Virus record (IMG/VR): IMGVR_UViG_3300037459_000125
Coordinates: 1 to 59,439 of that record
Direction: 5' to 3' (one strand)
Length of the DNA: 59,439 nt
From: a virus
This document shows, one piece after another, positions 39,563 to 48,770 of the stretch. Under the pieces are notes generated by a model, which made no database searches, was not told where the DNA came from, and saw nothing but the letters and a program-made list of their open reading frames with translations. The position numbers and the translations under genes were made by a program. The number at the start of each line of letters is the position of its first letter. The stretch's first letter is position 1.

Positions 39563-41343
39563 GGTGGTTGGTATTGGTACTGATCCTGTTTGCCTCTCCT
39601 GCTTGGGCGGGGGTGCGGTCTCATGCCAGTAATTGCCTGAGCAGTGTCTCCTGTACTGCTGGGATGGATACTGAGATGTGCTTCCAAGTAGACACCCAAG
39701 CCTTCTTTATTTGTGATGGGGCCACTACTACCTTTATTCAGATAGGCTCCGCCGGGGCCGGCGGAACCCATCCCATCGCAGCGGGTGACTACGCGGCTGA
39801 CTCGGTGGATGTGGATGCGATTTTGAAGGTGGGAAACGCCGCATCGAATCCCGACCTGGCCGGAGACGAGATGTGGTTCGGCCCCGGTGGCCTGATCTTC
39901 GAGGGTACCGTGGATGACTTTGAGGGCACCTTGGGGGTTGGAACCCTGTCATCCGACAAAATATGGATCCTCCCGGACCTTACCGGAACCCTTGCCCTGA
40001 TCGGTTCACCAATCTTCACAGGAGATCCCACCGGGCCAACGGCTTCCGGTGGAGACAGTGACTTCTCGCTTGCCACTACGGCGTTTCACCAAAGCGAGTT
40101 GCTCACCGAGGATGAGGTAGAGGCTTTCATATTCGACACGGATACCGAGAACGTCTCGGGTGTTTGGACATGGAACGACGATGTCCAAGCTAAATTTGGA
40201 ACTGATGCCGATGCAGGTATTTACTACCTTTCTGCTACGGATAAGATGATAATTTTCGGTCCGAATATGTTAATTGATGCGGAGCAACAAGGGAAGGTAA
40301 CAGTAGTGGGCGGGTTGTTAGCTTCCGCCAGCGACAACGAGTTCAGCCGCTTCGGAGACAGCCCGACACACATCACTGATCTTGACTTGCGGGATCGACT
40401 TGTAGCTACCTTGCCGCGAAACAGCCTAACCCTGTCGTCTAGGACTGGTCTATTCGTACACGAGGACACCGATGCCCTCAGCGGAACCATCGACAAGGCG
40501 GGGCAGGCACTCAATACTTTCGCGTTCACAACTGACCTTTCGACGGTGGACAACAGCGTGACGACCAATGCTGGCGGAGCGGTGGGAAACAAGTCCGCGT
40601 TTACTCACCGTGGAGAGGGCACATACCAACTAGGCGGCGGCGTCTCTGCCCAGGTTAAACTTGGGGGAGCTAATGAGGACGGCACCATCGTAGACGGTTA
40701 CGCCCTCCATGCCGTAGGCCCCGATGGTGGAACCAGTGGAACCGCTGGAGACGGTATCACCCGGGCTATGGGTCTATGGGTCCGGGATGGTGAGTCAGGG
40801 ACCAACATAGAGAACTACTACGGGATACGCATCGACGACATCACCGCCCTCTCCGATTCCGGGGTTGAGGTAGGGATCAGGCTCGACGGAGCGGACGACT
40901 ACGCACTGTGGTTCAACAACGATTCCGGGACTGCTAACGACGGGATCACCTTCGGAGCTGATGCGACGGTGAACCTCTACCGGAGCGCGGCGAACATCCT
41001 AAAAACCGACGACACCTTCATAACCGCTACAGACCTCCATTCTCTCGGTGGGTTCGTGGGGGACGTGGAGACCGTCACTGGAACTTCAGCAACCCTCGGG
41101 GCCGACGATCATATCATGCTTATCGATGACGACACCGCTGGTGGGGCTGTTACTATCACCCTTCCCGCATGCGCAAGCCACAACGGTCGGCAGTACCATG
41201 TCAAGAAACTAGGGACCACCGGGAACGTCACCATAGACGGCAACGCCAGCGAAACTATCGACGGGGGACTAACCGCTGTCCTAACAGCACAGTACGAGTC
41301 CGTTGGCCTCGTCTGCGACTCTAGCAACTGGAGTATCTTCTAA
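39559..41343 (+). CDS. Tail fibre-like protein with signal peptide, 594 aa
   Basis: TTG start; signal MRWLVLVLILFASPAWA. The C-terminal 85 residues (HIMLIDDDTAGGAVTITLPA, GRQYHVKKLGTTGNVTIDG, ETIDGG, YESVGLVCDSSNWSIF) match a C-terminal domain well known in phage tail fibres. The centre is repetitive. A real fibre domain behind an export signal is unusual. Confidence 0.7.
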   Translation: MRWLVLVLILFASPAWAGVRSHASNCLSSVSCTAGMDTEMCFQVDTQAFFICDGATTTFIQIGSAGAGGTHPIAAGDYAADSVDVDAILKVGNAASNPDLAGDEMWFGPGGLIFEGTVDDFEGTLGVGTLSSDKIWILPDLTGTLALIGSPIFTGDPTGPTASGGDSDFSLATTAFHQSELLTEDEVEAFIFDTDTENVSGVWTWNDDVQAKFGTDADAGIYYLSATDKMIIFGPNMLIDAEQQGKVTVVGGLLASASDNEFSRFGDSPTHITDLDLRDRLVATLPRNSLTLSSRTGLFVHEDTDALSGTIDKAGQALNTFAFTTDLSTVDNSVTTNAGGAVGNKSAFTHRGEGTYQLGGGVSAQVKLGGANEDGTIVDGYALHAVGPDGGTSGTAGDGITRAMGLWVRDGESGTNIENYYGIRIDDITALSDSGVEVGIRLDGADDYALWFNNDSGTANDGITFGADATVNLYRSAANILKTDDTFITATDLHSLGGFVGDVETVTGTSATLGADDHIMLIDDDTAGGAVTITLPACASHNGRQYHVKKLGTTGNVTIDGNASETIDGGLTAVLTAQYESVGLVCDSSNWSIF

Positions 41344-42803
41344 TGGCATATCAACCATTTACAGAATCAGATAAAACAGCCTTTGGAGAACTAAGTGTTG
41401 CTGAACTGACACCAGTAGTTCAGCTACATTTTCCATATAACGTCAATGATTTTCTTGTAGATGCGAGATTGAATAATGGAGCAGCCACAGTAGACAGTAA
41501 CCGTCTTAAGCTTTCTACGGGGGCTGCTGCAAATCAGTCGGCTCAATTACTCTCAAAAAGAGCAGTTACATATCAACCGGGTCAAGGGGGTTTGTGGAGA
41601 GGTACGGCGGTGTTTACAGCAGGTGCCGCTAACAGTACTCAATATATAGGGATTGGAAGTAGCAGTGATGGATACTTCTTCGGGTTTAACGGAACGGCCT
41701 TTGGTATTATGCGCCGACAGGGGGGTAGTCCAGAGGTAAGATTACTCACCGTAACAACAGGATCATCCACGGCTGAAGATATTACAATTACATTAGATGG
41801 GGATGCTGTTGCAACGGTTACGGTTACGAACACTGCAGACACCACACTCACAGCCAATGAAATAGCGGCACATGATTATTCAAACCTAGGACAAGGTTGG
41901 GCAGCTCATAGTATGGGAGCAACTGTAAGGTTTGAATCTTACAACGCAGCTTCTCAAACCGGTACTTATTCTTTGAGCAGCGCGACAACCGCTGTCGGAA
42001 CATTTGGACAAGACGTAGCGGGGGCAGCTCCCACTGAAACTGTCGTTGCTCAAACTTCGTGGAATGTAGACAAAGCTGCTGGGGCTGAAGACCTTCCGAG
42101 TTTAACCTTTACTAATGGAAATGTGTTTCAAATTCAGTATCAGTGGTTAGGGTATGGAGCAATCAATTTTTATATAGAACATCCTGGAGACGGTGGTTTT
42201 CATCTGGTTCACAGAATACAATACGCAAACTCCGCTACAGTCCCTTCGGTAGATAATCCGACACTTCCTCTATGCGCAGCCGTTAAAAACACCAGCAACA
42301 CTACAGATATTGTTATGTTTGTTGGTTCAATGGGTGGATTTATAGAGGGAAAGGAATCAGAGTTAGGTATAAGGCGTGGAGCATCTTCGGGTGAAGTCAC
42401 AGTAGGGACAACAGAACTTCCTCTACTTACTATTCATAATAGAATTATACACAACAGTGTTGTGAATCGTAAAAGGATTAGACTCGCCTTTGCGGTATTG
42501 TCTAACGACGGCACCAAGTCGGGGACGATAAAGTTCAAGACGAACGCCACTTTAACGGGAGCGGTGTTCTCTGATATAGATGCTTCTAACTCTGTCGTAA
42601 GAACAGATACTACTGCAACAGCCATAACTGCCTCAACAGGTGTTGAACAATTCGATGTCGCTCTGCCGAAGTCAGGACAGGTTGTTATTGATTTACATGA
42701 CCTGAAGATTGAGCTTGAGCCGGAAGATTTCCTTACAATATCTGGGCTTGGCTCAGCGGCTTCCGCAGCTTTTACAGTATCGGTAAATTGGGTGGAAATA
42801 TAG
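41343..42803 (+). CDS. AT-rich foreign-looking virion protein, 486 aa
   Basis: Its base composition is clearly lower in GC than both neighbours, with many A/T-ending codons. It therefore seems to come from another genome. No signal peptide. The start (QPFTESDKTAFGELSVAELTPVVQLHFPYN) and the segment RKRIRLAF recall an uncharacterised marine viral family that may be fibre-like (memory only). ATG overlaps the preceding stop. Confidence 0.6.
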   Translation: MAYQPFTESDKTAFGELSVAELTPVVQLHFPYNVNDFLVDARLNNGAATVDSNRLKLSTGAAANQSAQLLSKRAVTYQPGQGGLWRGTAVFTAGAANSTQYIGIGSSSDGYFFGFNGTAFGIMRRQGGSPEVRLLTVTTGSSTAEDITITLDGDAVATVTVTNTADTTLTANEIAAHDYSNLGQGWAAHSMGATVRFESYNAASQTGTYSLSSATTAVGTFGQDVAGAAPTETVVAQTSWNVDKAAGAEDLPSLTFTNGNVFQIQYQWLGYGAINFYIEHPGDGGFHLVHRIQYANSATVPSVDNPTLPLCAAVKNTSNTTDIVMFVGSMGGFIEGKESELGIRRGASSGEVTVGTTELPLLTIHNRIIHNSVVNRKRIRLAFAVLSNDGTKSGTIKFKTNATLTGAVFSDIDASNSVVRTDTTATAITASTGVEQFDVALPKSGQVVIDLHDLKIELEPEDFLTISGLGSAASAAFTVSVNWVEI

Positions 42804-42819
42804 AGGGTTTGTGCTAACC

Positions 42820-42831
42820 TCCCCGCGGGGA
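42820..42831. repeat. Perfect palindrome TCCCCGCGGGGA
   Basis: Same 12-mer as 15982-15993 and 16536-16547, with near copies at 18630-18641 and 27536-27546. Here it lies just upstream of the lysis cassette and covers most of the 35-base spacer. Confidence 0.7.
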
Positions 42832-42838
42832 CCGTGAT

Positions 42839-43117
42839 ATGACCAAGTGGCAGAGAGGCGTAGGAGCTACCATAACGGCGGCGGCCCTGATCTTTGGGGG
42901 TAAGGCATGGGTGGGGCATCTGGCCCAAGCGGGAGAGGACCACAGGAGTCTAACTGAGGCCCAAAAGACCCAGAAGATGCTGGTGGGCCTGACCTCAGCC
43001 ATCAGCTCCAGGATTCAGTTGGAGGATGCGGCATCGGCTCGGGACGTGAAGCTCTGTGAGGAGGGATTGATTACCAACAAGACTGTTTGCAGGCAAGCTC
43101 GCCTGAGAATGCAATAG
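42839..43117 (+). CDS. Small membrane protein of the lysis cassette, 92 aa
   Basis: One membrane span at about residues 8-27 (VGATITAAALIFGGKAWVG), then a helical tail with two Cys. It stands immediately before the putative holin and spanins, so a holin, antiholin or lysis regulator role is possible. Not proven by sequence. Confidence 0.55.
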   Translation: MTKWQRGVGATITAAALIFGGKAWVGHLAQAGEDHRSLTEAQKTQKMLVGLTSAISSRIQLEDAASARDVKLCEEGLITNKTVCRQARLRMQ

Positions 43118-43127
43118 GAGTACCAAG

Positions 43128-43292
43128 ATGGACAATCTAGACAAGTATGTGGAGATCGCCTTGTTGGTGATTGGTGTGTTTGCGGCTATCGCAACCATCA
43201 CCCCCAACGAGAGCGACAACAAGATCGCGCAGTTCCTCCTCAACATCATCAATAAGTTGGGCCTGAACATTGGCAACGCCAAGAACCAGTAG
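43128..43292 (+). CDS. Holin-like small membrane protein, 54 aa
   Basis: ATG 43128 follows AGGAG. One hydrophobic span (ALLVIGVFAAIATI) and an amphipathic C-terminus. It ends two bases before the i-spanin start. Size and position fit a pinholin or holin. Confidence 0.5.
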   Translation: MDNLDKYVEIALLVIGVFAAIATITPNESDNKIAQFLLNIINKLGLNIGNAKNQ

Positions 43293-43294
43293 TC

Positions 43295-43552
43295 GTGGGT
43301 TGGGAGATCTACGCAGGCATCGGAGCCGCGGCAGCCGTAGTGGTCGGTGTGATCTACATCGCCATGCGAATGATCCGCAAAGAAGCCCGAGCCGTTGGAG
43401 GTGAACGTGAGGCCCGAGAGAAACTGGAAGAGTTCATCGAGCTGGATAAGAAGCGCCACGCGCTGGACGGCCTTCCTGTTCCTCTTGGTAAGCGTGAACA
43501 ATCTCGCCGGTTGCGCGTTCTTCTCGAAGCCCGTGAACGTGATCGGGATTGA
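43295..43552 (+). CDS. Inner-membrane spanin (Rz-like), 85 aa
   Basis: N-terminal membrane span (IYAGIGAAAAVVVGVIYIAM) followed by a charged helical domain (REAREKLEEFIELDKKRHAL), the design of i-spanins that bridge the periplasm. GTG start directly after the holin-like stop. The o-spanin gene begins inside it in another frame. Confidence 0.7.
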   Translation: MGWEIYAGIGAAAAVVVGVIYIAMRMIRKEARAVGGEREAREKLEEFIELDKKRHALDGLPVPLGKREQSRRLRVLLEARERDRD

Positions 43553-43685
43553 GCGGTGCCCGGTGATGTCCAATGAGGCCATCCTGAACTGGGTAGAGAT
43601 CTACCCTCGGACCAACGTACACCTTCAGGCTTGGATGGGACAAACCATCCTACACTGTGAAAAGGTGGAGGCGATGCTTAAGTAA
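43407..43685 (+). CDS. Outer-membrane lipoprotein spanin (Rz1-like), 92 aa
   Basis: GTG 43407 has GGAGG five bases upstream. FLFLLVSVNNLAGC ends in a lipobox LAGC, so the mature protein would be a lipoprotein of the outer membrane. The gene overlaps the i-spanin by 146 bases in the +1 frame, as in lambda-type Rz/Rz1. This shows that the host is Gram-negative. Confidence 0.75.
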   Translation: MRPERNWKSSSSWIRSATRWTAFLFLLVSVNNLAGCAFFSKPVNVIGIERCPVMSNEAILNWVEIYPRTNVHLQAWMGQTILHCEKVEAMLK

Positions 43686-44560
43686 TGCCCGTCGTCCTGC
43701 CCACCTACGACTCGTCTAAGGTCTCCAATTTGAGCCTGAGCACCCTTCAAATAGGAGTTGATTTGGGTGGGACTTGGTTCGAGACTGGCGGGTCAAACAC
43801 AAACAATCTTAGAACCGCCGGGTTCTCGTTCGATTTCGATATTTCCAACAACACCGGTGGATTGGTTTTAGCCCCGCGGCTCCCATTCACCACCGCCACT
43901 ACTGATCCCGCTGGAACTGGTGAAACTGCGGGAACTTGGACCTTTACCATCATTACCTCTGGAGGAATAACAGACCCCTCATCCGTACAAACCATCAGTT
44001 TGTATGGTGTGGTTACCCCAACTCCCACCACATGGTCCGATAGTTTCCTCCCCAGTACCCAACTGACCACACTCGGGTCCACCTATCTGATCGAAACCAT
44101 CACAGGTTCTAGTTCCTCCTGGGTTTTCAATGGTGCGACATACGATTTGGTATTTAATTTCGACTTCCTCACCAATTACACTGAGACTGTGGGAGGGGCT
44201 ACTCTCACCAGCCCAATGGCAGTAACAGCCAACTCATCTAATTGGACAGGGGTCGTTCAGTTCATCATTACGGGGACTGAAAGTGCGTTGGTCCAGTTCT
44301 TAAGTGCTTCCTACGTCGGCAACATTCACAGTTGGCACACAGGACTAGCCAACCAGCCCCACGACCGACGGGCCCGAGTGGTTCACGACTACATCACTGG
44401 TCTGTCCTACCTCTCCGATGAGGCGGTCCCCGACGGATTCCGGCACGGCATCATGGTCCACCCAGACCAGTGGGACCCGGTGGACCCCTTGGAAGACAAT
44501 CCTTTCACACCTCCCCCGGGTGAGGGAGTGGTGGACGATGAGATTATAGATGTGGAGTAA
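43685..44560 (+). CDS. Hypothetical virion protein, 291 aa
   Basis: Beta-rich Thr/Ser/Gly protein with a segment SSKVSNLSLSTLQIGVDLG and a proline-rich acidic tail. No signal peptide. Located between the lysis cassette and the adaptor. Not recognised. Confidence 0.55.
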   Translation: MPVVLPTYDSSKVSNLSLSTLQIGVDLGGTWFETGGSNTNNLRTAGFSFDFDISNNTGGLVLAPRLPFTTATTDPAGTGETAGTWTFTIITSGGITDPSSVQTISLYGVVTPTPTTWSDSFLPSTQLTTLGSTYLIETITGSSSSWVFNGATYDLVFNFDFLTNYTETVGGATLTSPMAVTANSSNWTGVVQFIITGTESALVQFLSASYVGNIHSWHTGLANQPHDRRARVVHDYITGLSYLSDEAVPDGFRHGIMVHPDQWDPVDPLEDNPFTPPPGEGVVDDEIIDVE

Positions 44561-44563
44561 CTG

Positions 44564-45256
44564 ATGGGAACAATGACACGCGGCGACTTCAAAACTGAGC
44601 TGGGGTTCCTCCTTCGTAACCGTACCGACTCGGACGCCACGAACGAAACTCGGATTGAGCAGTGGATCAACCAAGCGTACCACTATATGTGCCACCCTTC
44701 GGTTCACGATTTCTACCAGATGAATTCGTTCGATACCAGTACAACCTTGGTTACTGGGGACAATACATATAGTGTAGAAACATTAAACTCCAGAACTATG
44801 ATAGCAATAAATTCAATCTCCCACATTAAAGCCACTACATTCACAAACACAACTAACAGGACAGCCCTCAAACCCAGAAGTATCCACTGGTTTGAGCGCA
44901 GGACCCTGCAATCTGGACCTCCACTTTTCTTTGCTAGAAGCGGTGGCCAGATATTTATCTCAGGGGTTCCTCGTTCCCAGGAGAGCGGACAGCTTCTCAG
45001 GATACATTACACCCACTCTCCCGATAATTTGAACCCAGACACCGCCCAAACCGTTCTCCCCCGCTACTACGACCGAGTCCTCCTGAAGTTCGCACAGTCA
45101 TTCGCCGAGGGTGATCTAGGTGACCGGGCGAGGGCTCTCCTAACACTCAAAGAAGCATCAGGGCTGTTGAACAACACCCCTAACGATCCGGAACTCGACG
45201 CTGAACAAGTTGGCAGCCGAGTAGACCTTGTCCTCGAAAACCCGATGGGGCCATAA
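44564..45256 (+). CDS. Head-tail adaptor (tail tube A / gp11-like)
   Basis: 230 residues. RIEQWINQAYHYMCHP near the N-terminus, RPRYYDRVLLKFAQSFAEGD and a helical end fit adaptor proteins that join portal and nozzle in podoviruses. The nozzle gene follows two genes later. Confidence 0.6.
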   Translation: MGTMTRGDFKTELGFLLRNRTDSDATNETRIEQWINQAYHYMCHPSVHDFYQMNSFDTSTTLVTGDNTYSVETLNSRTMIAINSISHIKATTFTNTTNRTALKPRSIHWFERRTLQSGPPLFFARSGGQIFISGVPRSQESGQLLRIHYTHSPDNLNPDTAQTVLPRYYDRVLLKFAQSFAEGDLGDRARALLTLKEASGLLNNTPNDPELDAEQVGSRVDLVLENPMGP

Positions 45257-45257
45257 A

Positions 45258-46883
45258 ATGAACCTTAAGAAGTATCTATTGACTCTGATCGGTGTCGGTT
45301 TACTCCTACCCTCTGGGGCGGGGGCGGAGGTCTGGGCAGCTTCAGGGTTCGAGGACAGCCCTGCTAACTCCGATGCGGCCTCCGGTGGTGCCGGGAAGAT
45401 CCGCGACACCCGTGGGGAGGTCCGTCAGCGGTTGGAGGTCGAGCATTTCTTCGGGGACACCGCGGCCTCCGAGGATGATGATAATGGGCTTCACCGGATT
45501 GGGGCGGCCAGATGCTACGTTCAAGACGCAGCACCCACAGGACTCTTCGATTCTCATTCCGGTATCGGTCTTATCACTGATCTGGCAGACCACAACACCT
45601 CAGGGTCCGGGGAAGGAACCCTCGCTAACACAGCCACCGGAGCTGCGGGGGCTGCTGTAGAGGACGATGTCGGGCATGCTAGGTGCTGGATTGATGAAGA
45701 TGGGGCGGATGGTAACACCAATGATGAGTGTACGGGGAGCGCAACCTCGGCAGGATCCGGTTCACCCACAGACTCCACCCCCGCTTGTTGTACTGCGGCA
45801 GACACCGGTACCTGTGATCTGGATGACAACAAGATGTATGTCTACCTCGGAGTGGCAGGGGATGGGGGCACCCCTCCGACGGGACTGGTGGCTGGTTGGC
45901 AAGAAGTCAAAACCCGACCGGATGGTACCGGTTCGGGAGTTCGGGTGAAAGCTGGGGCCCCCAACATTCTCAGCAACTCAGACTTCGACTTTAATGGTTG
46001 TACTGGGACCACCCGACCAACTGCTTGGTCTGAAACTGGGAGCCCAACCTTCACCTATGCGGGTGGGGGTACTACCCAGGGGGTAGGTTGTAATGTACTG
46101 GTCACAGATGTGGGCGGTGGGGACGACATCCGACAGACACTCACCAATGTAAAGGGAGGCACCACCACCTATCGAGTAACCGCTCAAGTCAGGGAAACAG
46201 CATCGGATGATATTTGTACCCTCTCCACCTCTGGGGCTGGGACAGAAGTGACCGGGATGGTGTCCTCTGGCACCGCTTGGGTGCAGCTTGATGGGTTCTT
46301 CATTACCAGTGCTGCGACAGATACGGTTACTATAATCCTGACCAACACAGCAGCCGGAGATATTTGCCACTGGGATCACATTGGAGTCTATCGACAGGAG
46401 ACGATAGAGGTTCCGCAGGCAGGGATTATTGCGGTCTATGATACCTACTTGACTTCCGACGGAGCTGATATTGAGGAGGCTGGCGTAGGCTACGCTGATG
46501 TCCCCAGCCTATCCATCACCATCGTTCCTCCAACGGAAGGATACGTCGTTAGTGTCCGTGCCAATATCTCAGTGGGCTGTGATGGCTCTTGTAATATCGG
46601 TAGTGGAGGCGGTAACAACGAGGGTGTCATCTGTCGGTTGGAGGTGGGGGGCAATGAAGTGGCAGGTACAGTCCGCTCCTTTGTGGCGATGGACTCTACT
46701 CTAGACCCGGGTGGTCAGATCATTATTGACTATATTAATGTTATTCCTATAGCGGGTACCTCACTCGTCTACACTGTCGGATGTAAAGAGGTGGGGGCGA
46801 ACGCGATGATCTTCAATCTAGAAACCGCTGATGGAGACGATACCGAGTCCTCTCTGTCTCTGATCGCCTTCCCCCCACACTAG
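45258..46883 (+). CDS. Secreted-type virion protein with signal peptide, 541 aa
   Basis: ATG 45258 begins just after the adaptor stop; the ORF open to 45228 would spoil the signal. MNLKKYLLTLIGVGLLLPSGAGA is the signal. The mature protein is Gly/Thr/Asp-rich with many Cys (CTAADTGTCDLDD). It includes a carbohydrate-binding-like stretch (NILSNSDFDFNGCTGTTRPTAW...) typical of jelly-roll modules. Role unknown. Confidence 0.6.
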   Translation: MNLKKYLLTLIGVGLLLPSGAGAEVWAASGFEDSPANSDAASGGAGKIRDTRGEVRQRLEVEHFFGDTAASEDDDNGLHRIGAARCYVQDAAPTGLFDSHSGIGLITDLADHNTSGSGEGTLANTATGAAGAAVEDDVGHARCWIDEDGADGNTNDECTGSATSAGSGSPTDSTPACCTAADTGTCDLDDNKMYVYLGVAGDGGTPPTGLVAGWQEVKTRPDGTGSGVRVKAGAPNILSNSDFDFNGCTGTTRPTAWSETGSPTFTYAGGGTTQGVGCNVLVTDVGGGDDIRQTLTNVKGGTTTYRVTAQVRETASDDICTLSTSGAGTEVTGMVSSGTAWVQLDGFFITSAATDTVTIILTNTAAGDICHWDHIGVYRQETIEVPQAGIIAVYDTYLTSDGADIEEAGVGYADVPSLSITIVPPTEGYVVSVRANISVGCDGSCNIGSGGGNNEGVICRLEVGGNEVAGTVRSFVAMDSTLDPGGQIIIDYINVIPIAGTSLVYTVGCKEVGANAMIFNLETADGDDTESSLSLIAFPPH

Positions 46884-46892
46884 AGGAACCCT

Positions 46893-48770
46893 TTGCCCGC
46901 TTTCCTAGTCCCGCAGAACTCCGAGATCTACGACCAATGGGTCCGAGATGCGGCACTGGTGGATAGGATTGTCCGAGTCCGGGCCGGGAGTCCTTGGCAG
47001 GGACTCACTCCGGACCTGGACCCCAGTCAAGTTGGACCGTCGGCGATGGGGATCACCTCCTTCGGGTTGGTGGCGCGGCCCGGACCTAACAGTGTGGGTG
47101 AGGTCTTGATGCCCGACGCGGGGTTTACGGAGGTCCCGGGGACGGGGACAGGACTCCCGTTGACCAGTAGCTCCGGTACAGCCTCCACCCGCACAAACAT
47201 TACCATGCTAGGGATGTTCAACCGGACTGATTCTGTAGGGGCTGTGGTTACTGAGTGGGACAAAACTACCCTAGCTACCGTTGGTGGAGATGGAACCACC
47301 GTCGGCTCCCGAGAGTTTTGGAAGAGGCTCCCCTCTACCGGGGCGTGGACACTGGTCCCGTGGGTAGGTAGCGCTGGATCAGGCCCGCCCGATGCCCACG
47401 AACCCGAGGCCACACGGGAGTTCATGTCTGACTGGGCAGAATTCCCGGCGGGGGCCCCGGGCCGGACAGCCTACAACGGAGCCATCATCGAGCCAGTCTT
47501 TGTCTGGTGTAACCTTCACGACAGAGCGATGGTGTGGCCCATCCTAGAGGGGGCAGGTTCCCGAGAGACCTCCGACTTCGAGACCCTTACCGACCGATTC
47601 TCCGCAGACTTCCGAGCCCGCACCGTTGAACACTTCGGGGGCCGGTTGTATTTTGGCAACACTATCGAGGCTGGGACCCAGCACCGACAAAGGATCCGTC
47701 GAACAGCCCTCTTCACCGCGGACCCCTTGGAGACCACAGCCGGAGCTGGAGCCTTTGACATCCGAGACTTCTCCCGTGACTTAGTCCGGTTGGAGAAACT
47801 GGGCGATCTCTTGGTGGCTTACTTTGAGGACGGGACCGCGTTCATTCGACTCTCCGGTATCGCTACCTCCCCCGATGCAGTACAGCTCCTCCGGGAGAAG
47901 AGGGGACTCCTTGCTACCTTCGCTGTAACCTCCGTCGGCAACCAAGAACACTTCGGGATCTTCGACGATGGGTGGTTCTTCCTCGATCCCTCCGGTCGGT
48001 GGACTGAGGTGGGTATGCTCAACATCGATGGTATCCAAGTCGGTAAGTGGAAGGAGACTTTCTACAATCTCCTCGACTACAACCAACGCCATCGGATGGT
48101 AGTTGGCTACGACGGAAAGTTCATCCGGATCGCATTCCCGACGGTGGATGACGTTGACAATGGCTTGGACAATCAGGAGGTCTGGATCTTCGACCCCCGA
48201 GGGAACAGGGTCTACCGAGACCGCTATCCCGTCTCGGTCTGGGCCAACATCGACGACGACGTGCAGGCTGCGACTCTATGGTCAGCATTGGTGGGCTCAT
48301 GGGCCGACCAGACCGGTAGTTGGGACAGCCTCGCCGCCAAGTTCGGGATCAAGAACCTCACCCACGGTACCGTCGAGGGCCACGTCTTTGTCCACAACTA
48401 TGGGATCATCACCAAGTTTGACATCCCTACCCAGACGGACCTCAACCCAAACTGGGCTATCCACGGCATCCTCGGATCCGGTGGGGACCCGACTACCTTC
48501 AAGACCGGGATCAAGTTATGGATGGAGTACATCAACACCGGCACCGGCTCGGTTGTTATGACATTCCACGGTGACAGTACCGATGGTTCTGAGGGTGGGT
48601 CCGTCCAAGTAGGTTCTAACAGCAGCATCGGCGATATCGACACAGCCTTCCGGACCTTCAACTTCACTGCGGTCAACATCCGGTACTCAATCACCGGCAG
48701 CATACCTATCCAGATACGCTCCATCTTGGCCGACCTCCAAACTGGTGTGACCGAAGAGGTCTTCGCCTAA
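46893..48770 (+). CDS. Tail nozzle protein (tail tubular protein B-like)
   Basis: 625 residues, TTG start with GAGGAA upstream. A beta-propeller type body with FSRDLVRLEKLGDLLVAYFEDG and RHRMVVGYDGKFIRIAFP fits nozzle proteins that close the podovirus tail. Immediately after the adaptor and the signal-peptide gene. Confidence 0.65.
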   Translation: MPAFLVPQNSEIYDQWVRDAALVDRIVRVRAGSPWQGLTPDLDPSQVGPSAMGITSFGLVARPGPNSVGEVLMPDAGFTEVPGTGTGLPLTSSSGTASTRTNITMLGMFNRTDSVGAVVTEWDKTTLATVGGDGTTVGSREFWKRLPSTGAWTLVPWVGSAGSGPPDAHEPEATREFMSDWAEFPAGAPGRTAYNGAIIEPVFVWCNLHDRAMVWPILEGAGSRETSDFETLTDRFSADFRARTVEHFGGRLYFGNTIEAGTQHRQRIRRTALFTADPLETTAGAGAFDIRDFSRDLVRLEKLGDLLVAYFEDGTAFIRLSGIATSPDAVQLLREKRGLLATFAVTSVGNQEHFGIFDDGWFFLDPSGRWTEVGMLNIDGIQVGKWKETFYNLLDYNQRHRMVVGYDGKFIRIAFPTVDDVDNGLDNQEVWIFDPRGNRVYRDRYPVSVWANIDDDVQAATLWSALVGSWADQTGSWDSLAAKFGIKNLTHGTVEGHVFVHNYGIITKFDIPTQTDLNPNWAIHGILGSGGDPTTFKTGIKLWMEYINTGTGSVVMTFHGDSTDGSEGGSVQVGSNSSIGDIDTAFRTFNFTAVNIRYSITGSIPIQIRSILADLQTGVTEEVFA

